Source of the DNA: an uncultured Ruminococcus sp.
GTDB taxonomy: Bacteria; Bacillota; Clostridia; Oscillospirales; Ruminococcaceae
NCBI RefSeq assembly: GCF_946187255.1
Contig: NZ_CAMHRZ010000090.1
Coordinates: 1 to 11,766, forward strand
Length of the DNA: 11,766 bases
Direction of reading: 5' to 3'
The translations under genes were made by a program, and so were the position numbers. The notes below the pieces were generated by a model, which saw only the letters and a list, made by a program, of their open reading frames with translations, ran no database searches and was not told where the DNA came from. This document shows, one piece after another, positions 7,307 through 11,766 of this stretch. Numbering within the stretch: the first letter of the stretch is position 1; every line of letters starts with the position of its first letter.

Positions 7307-8440
7307 TCACAGACACAGCCTGCACAGCTTATCCCTTGTATCTCCGCAGCAGCTGATATCATCGTATATGATGTCCATATTGTCGCTGTCGTACTCGACT
7401 TCCTTTGAAAACTCCTTTACCAGATATATCCGCCTTTCCTTGTCGGGAAGAACGCCGTTCTTGGCATACTCCCGCAGGAACAGCCCCCGCAGAGCAAGCG
7501 TCATATACACAGCACTGAAAAGATAGTCCTCCGCCATATCATCGTATCTGGTACACTTGATGAAATACCTGTAAAGGAAGTATACCAGCACATTTTCAAG
7601 CTCATACTCAAAGGGCGCATAGTCGCGTTCAAAACTGCTTTCAGCTTTCAGCATTGCATCGATGATCTCGTCATCTATGACGAACCGCTCCTTTATGCCG
7701 CCCATGTATTCCATCCCCGCAAGACCCGAGAACAGCCATGAAAGCGACTCTTTTGCCGACTCACTCTGTCCCTGAAAATCCTTCTGCGCCTGAATGACTA
7801 TCTCCATGCGGAAACCGTCTATCGCCAGCATACCCGAGATCTTTTTAAGCCTTTCGCAGTCGCCGTCCTGCATGGCATCATGTATGTCCGCAACGGCATA
7901 GCAGAGTATCACCAGCCTTTGCAGCAGCGAAAATCCCCTGTCCTGTGCGATATCAATCAGCCTGTCCCGCAGCATCTTCACCGCCGCAAGACATTCGCTG
8001 TCAAATGCCATATCATCGGTTTCTTCGTCTATCTGCTTCTCGGTAAATAATATCGGGCGCTCGTGGGTCATTACAAGTCTGCTGACTTCCTCACAGCACA
8101 GTCCCAGCCCTGCTTCCTTGTAATCCCCGAACCACTCGTAGAAACGCGGGTGTTCGCGGCATATCTCGGAGATATGTTCAGCACCGCAGGTCTGCTGTAC
8201 TGTACACAGCCCCTCCGCCGACAGGAAAGGACATCCCTCCTGCTGTGACATATAATAACAGCCGTCCTCCTCATAGATACTTTCGCATAAACGCCTTCCG
8301 AGATCGGTGTCCAGTCCTCTGTAGTAGTCAAGAGTACCGCTGTCGATCTCAATATCCCAGCCCATTTTGCAGCAATTATCCTTGCAGTCAGAACCAATGC
8401 AGGTAAACTCATTGAATATATCGGGATAACGCAGGGTCAT
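7307..8440 (-). CDS. FliB-family cysteine-rich protein (flagellin lysine-N-methylase-like)
   Basis: The 377-residue protein has the N-terminal cysteine signature of the FliB family: C14-x4-C19-x3-C23-C24 within FTCIGSDCKDNCCKMGWDI, then CPFL..GLC (70-79), C85, ICREHPRF (93-100), and LGLCCEE (112-118). In Salmonella, FliB methylates lysines of flagellin and uses an iron-sulfur cluster. The cysteines here would suit metal or cluster binding. The rest is mostly helical (YFLYRYFIKCTRYDDMAEDYLFSAVYMTLALRG). The last 14 residues add four more cysteines (CCGDTRDKLCRLCL). ATG at 8440 has GGAG 8 nt upstream. It is first in a two-gene unit with its own strong promoter. No flagellar gene lies in the window, so a flagellin substrate is doubtful; many clostridial homologues also occur away from flagellar genes. 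Family membership is fairly sure; the substrate is not. Confidence 0.85.
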   Translation of the reverse strand: MTLRYPDIFNEFTCIGSDCKDNCCKMGWDIEIDSGTLDYYRGLDTDLGRRLCESIYEEDGCYYMSQQEGCPFLSAEGLCTVQQTCGAEHISEICREHPRFYEWFGDYKEAGLGLCCEEVSRLVMTHERPILFTEKQIDEETDDMAFDSECLAAVKMLRDRLIDIAQDRGFSLLQRLVILCYAVADIHDAMQDGDCERLKKISGMLAIDGFRMEIVIQAQKDFQGQSESAKESLSWLFSGLAGMEYMGGIKERFVIDDEIIDAMLKAESSFERDYAPFEYELENVLVYFLYRYFIKCTRYDDMAEDYLFSAVYMTLALRGLFLREYAKNGVLPDKERRIYLVKEFSKEVEYDSDNMDIIYDDISCCGDTRDKLCRLCL

Positions 8441-8468
8441 ATCATCACTCCGTTCATCAGTTTTCTTG

Positions 8469-8497
8469 ATTATAACATTTTTGGGGACAAATGTAAA
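8469..8497 (-). promoter_or_regulatory. Sigma-A type promoter of the FliB-family unit
   Basis: On the - strand TTTACA (8497-8492) and TATAAT (8474-8469) are spaced by exactly 17 nt, close to consensus. The transcript would begin about 22 nt before the start codon at 8440, so the leader is very short. Confidence 0.82.
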
Positions 8498-8766
8498 GGT
8501 CCTAACGCCGGACGGGCGGTCACGTCACAAACCTTATTGTGGGGCGTAGTATAGCGCTCGGCACCCATTGGAGTTGCAAGCTGCCGAGAAACAAACAAGC
8601 GACCATATCAAAAGTAAACAGCGGCAAGAGCTTTGAGGAGTTTGCAGTCAGCTTTGCTGATCGTGTGCAGTCCCTTGCGATAAAAGCAGATTTATGCGCG
8701 GTATTCCCTCCCCCGCACTCGTAAGGGGTATGACTCCCCAACACAACAAATAAAGTCAAACAAGAA
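8498..8766 (-). other. Gene-poor 270-nt stretch with several hairpins; candidate structured RNA or repeat
   Basis: This interval lies between the khpA terminator and the FliB-unit promoter. Frames of 60-80 codons are open on both strands across the same bases (- strand 8759-8520, + strand 8539-8724), but neither has a ribosome binding site or a recognisable domain, so I do not call a protein. Hairpins visible: CTCGGCA 8557-8563 with TGCCGAG 8582-8588; TCAGC 8648-8652 with GCTGA 8656-8660 (3-nt loop); ATAAA 8680-8684 with TTTAT 8691-8695; and GGGG 8725-8728 with CCCC 8736-8739. No good promoter or T-run terminator for a separate transcript is evident on either strand, so the strand given is arbitrary. 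It could be a small RNA, an intergenic repeat family, or decayed sequence. Confidence 0.4.
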
Positions 8767-8768
8767 AC

Positions 8769-8814
8769 AAAAATGCCACAGTACCCCTGAAAGCATTTTC
8801 GGAAATACTATGGC
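8769..8814 (-). terminator. Intrinsic terminator of the ylxM-ffh-rpsP-khpA unit
   Basis: On the - strand GCCATAGTA (8814-8806) pairs with TACTGTGGC (8783-8775) with one A.C mismatch. An inner stem CCGAAA/TTTCAG (8802-8797 with 8791-8786, one G.U pair) closes on a 4-nt loop. A T-run (A at 8769-8773 on the + strand) follows. It lies 50 nt after the khpA stop and marks the end of the operon. Confidence 0.82.
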
Positions 8815-8829
8815 TCAAATACTTGTGTG

Positions 8830-8849
8830 TATGCGGCATATACCGCATA
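8830..8849. repeat. Short perfect inverted repeat between khpA and its terminator
   Basis: TATGCGG at 8830-8836 and CCGCATA at 8843-8849 form a 7-bp stem with the 6-nt loop CATATA. There is no T-run on either side, so it is not a terminator by itself. It might stabilise the 3' end of the transcript or be an operator; nothing more can be said. Confidence 0.5.
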
Positions 8850-8863
8850 ATAATATCTTATGG

Positions 8864-9097
8864 TCAGTCTATCTCGACCATTATCTTCTGACCGATCTTG
8901 GAAGCAGCAGCTCTCATAACAACGCGGATAGCCTTTGCGATCCTGCCCTGCTTACCTATAACTCTGCCCATATCGTCGGATGCAACATGAAGATGATATA
9001 CAACAACGCCCTCGTCATTGGGTTCATCAACAGTTACCTCAACAGCAGACTTATCCTCGACCAGGTCGGTCACGATAGTTTCCAGTAACTCTTTCAT
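8864..9097 (-). CDS. khpA: KH-domain RNA-binding protein KhpA (YlqC)
   Basis: The 77-residue cytoplasmic protein is almost entirely one KH domain. Its RNA-binding loop is visible as GRVIGKQGR with GKQG at 48-51, followed by the helix IAKAIRVVMRAAASKIG. KhpA works with KhpB (Jag) in Gram-positive bacteria as a global RNA binder linked to cell elongation and division. The start is the ATG at 9097, with AAGGAG at 9105-9110 and a 7-nt spacing; an upstream TTG at 9121 would lie beyond this site. The length matches the family. It follows rpsP, as in Bacillus and many Clostridia, but the gap here is 100 nt and holds a foldable RNA element. It is the last gene of the unit: a terminator follows and rimM/trmD are absent. 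Confidence 0.95.
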   Translation of the reverse strand: MKELLETIVTDLVEDKSAVEVTVDEPNDEGVVVYHLHVASDDMGRVIGKQGRIAKAIRVVMRAAASKIGQKIMVEID

Positions 9098-9104
9098 TGT
9101 GTAA

Positions 9105-9165
9105 CTCCTTACCTCCCGCAAAAGTTATCGGTAAGGCAGATGCGGGATATTGTTACCTTACCGAT
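9105..9165 (-). promoter_or_regulatory. Potential H-type pseudoknot / RNA switch before khpA
   Basis: On the - strand the rpsP-khpA gap contains, in order: ATCGGTAAGG (9165-9156), TCCCGCA (9147-9141), CCTTACCGAT (9136-9127), TGCGGGA (9120-9114) and GGTAAGGAG (9113-9105, the khpA ribosome binding site). The first and third pair perfectly over 10 bp. The second and fourth pair perfectly over 7 bp and cross the first stem, as in an H-type pseudoknot with loops of 8, 4 and 6 nt. GGTAAGG occurs both in stem 1 and in the binding site, so CCTTACC can pair with either; the second choice would hide the binding site. There is no good T-run, so translational rather than transcriptional control is likelier. 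The pairings are seen directly; the regulatory role is inferred. Confidence 0.5.
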
Positions 9166-9197
9166 CAGAGTTTAATGCTATTGCTTTCGCCTGCAAA

Positions 9198-9440
9198 TTA
9201 CAGTGTGCCGTTCTTCTTCAGGATAGCCTTTACTGTATCAGTAGGCTGTGCGCCCTTAGCGATCCAGCTCTTTACCTTCTCGTCGTCAACCTTTACCAGG
9301 GAAGGCTCCTTGGTGGGATCATAGTAACCCAGCTCCTCGATAAATCTGCCATCTCTGGGATATCTGGAGTCAGCAACAACAAGTCTGTAGAAAGGAGCCT
9401 TCTTAGCACCCATTCTTCTCAGTCTGATCTTAACTGCCAT
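9198..9440 (-). CDS. rpsP: 30S ribosomal protein S16
   Basis: The 80-residue protein has the full S16 pattern: MAVKIRLRRMGAKKAPFYR at the start, VVADSRYPRDGRFIEELGYYDP in the middle, and VDDEKVKSWIAKGAQPTDTV towards the end. It binds 16S rRNA early in assembly of the small subunit. The ATG at 9440 is preceded by GGAGGTG with about 8-nt spacing; an in-frame upstream start at 9479 would add 13 non-conserved residues and run through this site. The length is normal. It lies in the ylxM-ffh operon, separated from ffh by two small membrane genes. Confidence 0.97.
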   Translation of the reverse strand: MAVKIRLRRMGAKKAPFYRLVVADSRYPRDGRFIEELGYYDPTKEPSLVKVDDEKVKSWIAKGAQPTDTVKAILKKNGTL

Positions 9441-9502
9441 TTTAAATTCACCTCCGTATACTTTCCTTTGATATATCAAGCGGGGAACTCCGCATTGAAA
9501 AC

Positions 9503-9511
9503 TTTATAACA
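9503..9511 (-). promoter_or_regulatory. Possible extended -10 promoter for rpsP-khpA
   Basis: On the - strand TG-T-TATAAA (9511-9503) fits an extended -10 element about 65 nt upstream of rpsP; no -35 box is evident. The leader would carry a 4-bp GC hairpin (9493-9480) and a perfect 12-bp palindrome TTGATATATCAA (9479-9468). An internal promoter would allow rpsP-khpA to be expressed apart from ffh and the two membrane genes. Weak evidence. Confidence 0.3.
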
Positions 9512-9521
9512 TACTTTTGGG

Positions 9522-9731
9522 CTAAAAGCCCACAAAACACAGTACCAGCCCGATAACGACCACGAACGCGCCCAGTCCCATATAGAATATCCTCGCGCCG
9601 TTCCTGCCGAACAGTCTGACAAATACCCTCGCCTTGTGGCTGTTCATGAACCAGTCGTAGTCCTTGTAAGCGCAGAATATACAGAAGAATCCTGCCGCAA
9701 ACCCAAACAGTGCCGCAACAACATTGCTCAT
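9522..9731 (-). CDS. Small membrane protein, Imm17-like (second of a tandem pair)
   Basis: This 69-residue protein has two membrane helices (about 4-22 and 49-68) joined by a basic loop containing YDWFMNSHKARVFVRLFGRNGARIFY. The DWF...ARxFVRLFGRNGARIFY pattern resembles, from memory, the small two-helix proteins classed as Imm17 (immunity to polymorphic toxins), though many such proteins are not next to toxins. The ATG has GAGGTG about 5 nt upstream and lies 18 nt after the stop of the preceding paralogue. Its stop codon lies within a TGGGCT/AGCCCA hairpin (9518-9532). It sits inside the ffh-rpsP operon, so it is probably expressed at a housekeeping level. No toxin gene is visible here. Confidence 0.75.
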   Translation of the reverse strand: MSNVVAALFGFAAGFFCIFCAYKDYDWFMNSHKARVFVRLFGRNGARIFYMGLGAFVVVIGLVLCFVGF

Positions 9732-9749
9732 ACCGTCACCTCGCGTTTC

Positions 9750-9971
9750 CTATGAGCTCTTCATGACCGCTGTGATAAGTATGCCCGCAAGCACACACAT
9801 CACGCCCGCCGTACCGTAGAATACCCTTGACCCCTGTCTTCCGAGCCTGTCAAAGAACAACGGCTTTTTACTGCCGCGCCCCTCAAAGAACCTGCCCATG
9901 TCTATGACAGCAGTCACTGTGAAGAACAGCCCGACGAATATCAGCCACAGCCCCGGAGCAGCATCACGCAT
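9750..9971 (-). CDS. Small membrane protein, diverged Imm17-like paralogue
   Basis: This 73-residue protein has two membrane helices (about 7-24 and 50-69) and a basic loop with FFDRLGRQGSRVFYG. That loop lines up with RLFGRNGARIFYM of the next gene, so the two are probably a diverged tandem duplication. The ATG is 5 nt after the ffh stop and has no clear ribosome binding site, which points to reinitiation by ribosomes that finish ffh. The function is unknown. A link between its dosage and signal recognition particle protein would follow from such coupling but is only inference. Confidence 0.72.
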   Translation of the reverse strand: MRDAAPGLWLIFVGLFFTVTAVIDMGRFFEGRGSKKPLFFDRLGRQGSRVFYGTAGVMCVLAGILITAVMKSS

Positions 9972-9976
9972 ACGAC

Positions 9977-11350
9977 TTACTGCGGCTGCTTGCCTGCACC
10001 CAGACCTCTCAGCAGTGCAGCTCTCTTGCGCCTTGCGCTCTTGCCGTGCAGCATACCGCCGCCGATACCGAACTGCTTCATCATCTTCTTCATCTGATCG
10101 TACTGCTTTAACAGCTGATTTACATCCGACACCTGTGTGCCGCTGCCCGCCGCGATACGTCTTTTGCGCTTCGGGTCGATTATATCGGGCTTTGCACGCT
10201 CTGCCTTGGTCATGGAATTTATCATAGCCTCGGTCTTTCTCAGCGCAGCCTCGCCCATTTCAAGATCCTCATCGGATATCTTATTCGCTCCCGGCAGCAT
10301 GGATACTATGCTCTTTACACTGCCCATCTTCTGGATCTGCTTCATCTGCTCCAGCAGGTCGTTGAGGTCAAAGCCCTCCTCCTGCATTTTCTTAGCCAGC
10401 TTCTCGGCTTCCTCTTCGTCCACCGTCTGGCTCGCCTTCTCGATAAGGGTGAGCATATCGCCCATGCCCAGTATCCTCGAAGCCATTCTCTCAGGGTGGA
10501 AAGGCTCGAACTCATCCAGCTTTTCGCCCATACCCACAAACTTGATAGGCTTACCCGTTACAGCCAGCACCGACAGCGCCGCACCGCCACGAGTATCCGA
10601 ATCCAGCTTTGTCAGTATAACGGAATCGATGCCCAGCGCTTCATCAAAGCTGGAAGCGACCTTTACCGCATCCTGACCGATCATCGCATCAACTACCAGC
10701 ATTATCTCGTTGGGTGACGCGATCTTCTTGATGTCCTTCAGCTCGTCCATCAGCTCTTCATCGATGTGCAGACGACCGGCAGTATCTATAATGACCAGGT
10801 CGTTGCCGTAATCCTTAGCCTGCTTCAGACCTGCCTTGACGATCTTGCGGGGATCGATCTGTCCCATCTCAAATACAGGGACCTCAGCCTTTTCAGCCAC
10901 GATCTTCAGCTGATCGATAGCCGCAGGTCTGTAAACGTCCGCCGCGATCAGCAGAGGTCTGCTGCCCTGACGCTTGAACATCTTTGCCAGCTTTGCCGCA
11001 TGGGTGGTCTTACCCGAACCCTGCAAACCGCACATCATGATAACGCACGGAGGTTTGCTGGGGAAATTTATCTTTGAGTTTGCCTCGCCCATCAGCTTGA
11101 CAAGCTCCTCATTAACTATCTTTATTACCTGCTGACCGGGGGTAAGGCTTTTAAGTACGTCTTCGCCCACGCTTCTCTCGGTAACACTAGCCACGAAATC
11201 CTTGACGACCTTATAGCTTACATCAGCCTCCAGCAGAGCCATCTTGACCTCTTTCATAGCCTCCTTAACGTCGGCTTCGGTCAGTTTTCCTCTTCCTTTC
11301 AGCTTTTTGAAAACACTGCCGAGCTTTTCGCTCAATCCTTCAAATGCCAT
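9977..11350 (-). CDS. ffh: Signal recognition particle protein Ffh
   Basis: The 457-residue cytoplasmic GTPase binds 4.5S/SRP RNA and signal sequences and delivers ribosomes to FtsY at the membrane. The domains are N (about 1-95), G (about 100-295) and M (about 300-457). GTPase motifs seen are P-loop GLQGSGKTT (108-116), DTAGR (189-193), TKLD (247-250) and the closing GMGEKLDEFEPFHPERM (273-289). The M domain shows SMLPGANK (350-357), the RNA-binding RRIAAGSGT (397-405) and a methionine-rich MKKMMKQFGIGGGM end. The final KSARRKRAALLRGLGAG tail is short and basic. GGGGAGG lies about 9 nt before the ATG. It lies 53 nt downstream of ylxM with no terminator between and directly precedes the small membrane pair. 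Confidence 0.98.
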   Translation of the reverse strand: MAFEGLSEKLGSVFKKLKGRGKLTEADVKEAMKEVKMALLEADVSYKVVKDFVASVTERSVGEDVLKSLTPGQQVIKIVNEELVKLMGEANSKINFPSKPPCVIMMCGLQGSGKTTHAAKLAKMFKRQGSRPLLIAADVYRPAAIDQLKIVAEKAEVPVFEMGQIDPRKIVKAGLKQAKDYGNDLVIIDTAGRLHIDEELMDELKDIKKIASPNEIMLVVDAMIGQDAVKVASSFDEALGIDSVILTKLDSDTRGGAALSVLAVTGKPIKFVGMGEKLDEFEPFHPERMASRILGMGDMLTLIEKASQTVDEEEAEKLAKKMQEEGFDLNDLLEQMKQIQKMGSVKSIVSMLPGANKISDEDLEMGEAALRKTEAMINSMTKAERAKPDIIDPKRKRRIAAGSGTQVSDVNQLLKQYDQMKKMMKQFGIGGGMLHGKSARRKRAALLRGLGAGKQPQ

Positions 11351-11403
11351 AAGTCTGCCTCCCCTTTCGTGTATATAAATGCATAATATATCATATCAGC
11401 CGA

Positions 11404-11766
11404 TCATTCTTCTTCGGCTTCTTCTATAAGCTCTTCATTGCTGTACTCAGCCAGCTTGCTGTCGAGATTTTCAAGCAGTACTATCGTCTTTTCCGCTATC
11501 GGCCTTGACAGGCTTATGCGCTTGCACTCGTTGAATATATCCAGCGCCTGCTCCTTGAACTCTTTGAGTTCCTCCACATACGCCCGCTGTGCTTTTAAAA
11601 GCCCCAGCTTTTCCTCGTACTCCGTCAGCGCTTTTTCGCAGTGCTTGACCGCATCGTGTACGCCCTGTCTTGATATGCTGCATTCCGCCGCTATCTCGCC
11701 AAGGCTCAAGTCATCATTATAGTACAGATCCATGATGTTGAACTGTTTTTCGGTAAGCAGCTTGCC
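11404..11766 (-). CDS. ylxM: YlxM/P13-family helix-turn-helix protein, 5' end outside window
   Basis: The frame stays open to the right edge, giving 120 residues that lack only the start; an internal ATG at 11733 is not the true start, because conserved residues precede it (LLTEKQFNIMDLYYNDDLSLGEIA). The helix-turn-helix is visible as LSLGEIAAECSISRQGVHDAV followed by KHCEKALTEYEEKLGL. The C-terminal half is a predicted coiled region with a Glu-rich end. YlxM is a regular partner of ffh in Firmicutes and is thought to influence SRP, but its molecular role is poorly defined. It would be the first or an early gene of this operon. Confidence 0.93.
   Translation of the reverse strand, partial: GKLLTEKQFNIMDLYYNDDLSLGEIAAECSISRQGVHDAVKHCEKALTEYEEKLGLLKAQRAYVEELKEFKEQALDIFNECKRISLSRPIAEKTIVLLENLDSKLAEYSNEELIEEAEEE

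Noticed and set aside
8520..8759. Open frame of 79 codons on the - strand in the intergenic interval
   Set aside because: It would start at TTG with no ribosome binding site, shows no domain, and overlaps an equally open frame on the other strand; treated as non-coding.
9518..9532. TGGGCT/AGCCCA hairpin as a terminator between the membrane pair and rpsP
   Set aside because: It overlaps the stop codon and is followed by A rather than T on the - strand, so read-through is expected.
10996..11030. Histidine after the P-loop threonines of Ffh (GKTTH) as a defect
   Set aside because: The nucleotide-contacting residues of the motif are intact and this position varies in the family, so it is not a sign of lost function.
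1..11766. CRISPR arrays, tRNA or rRNA genes, insertion sequences
   Set aside because: No regularly spaced direct repeats, cloverleaf-like segments, rRNA-like stretches or transposase-like proteins were seen on either strand.

Overview
The window looks like a chromosomal segment from a low-GC-branch Firmicute of class Clostridia, most probably a Ruminococcus-type member of the Oscillospiraceae. This rests on several observations: strong AAGGAG-type ribosome binding sites, sigma-A type -35/-10 boxes, an ylxM-ffh-rpsP-khpA gene order, a PrsA-like lipoprotein, a FemAB-type peptidoglycan enzyme, a FliB-family cysteine-rich protein, and frequent ATA isoleucine codons with roughly balanced GC. The genus is an inference; there is no rRNA or marker phylogeny here.

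Left part, + strand (2-4313): four tightly packed small genes are followed by glgP (glycogen phosphorylase, GT35). The four are a partial soluble protein, a four-helix membrane protein, an acidic soluble protein and another soluble protein. Gaps are 3 nt, 1 nt, a 4-nt ATGA overlap and 33 nt, and no terminator lies between them. They therefore read as one transcription unit ending at a strong intrinsic terminator at 4322-4357. None of the four small proteins has a secure function.

Middle part, - strand (4371-7011): prsA-like peptidyl-prolyl isomerase lipoprotein and a femX-like aminoacyltransferase each stand as separate units. Each has its own terminator; femX has a very good promoter (TTGAAT-17-TATAAT). 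Both act on the cell envelope: one folds exported proteins, the other adds amino acids to the peptidoglycan stem or cross-bridge.

Next, - strand (7085-8497): a two-gene unit with an almost consensus promoter (TTTACA-17-TATAAT) encodes a FliB-family cysteine-rich protein and a 70-residue partner. Between it and the next unit lies a stretch of about 270 nt (8498-8766) without a convincing gene but with several hairpins. It may be a structured RNA or an intergenic repeat.

Right part, - strand (8769-11766): the signal recognition particle/ribosome operon ylxM (partial)-ffh-small membrane gene-small membrane gene-rpsP-khpA, closed by an intrinsic terminator right after khpA. Three things stand out. 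Two diverged paralogous small membrane proteins resembling the Imm17 family are inserted between ffh and rpsP. The usual rimM-trmD-rplS tail is missing. The 100-nt rpsP-khpA gap can form a 10-bp stem plus a 7-bp crossing stem (an H-type pseudoknot) just upstream of the khpA ribosome binding site, and it carries a second copy of part of that site. This possible RNA switch is the most interesting signal in the window.
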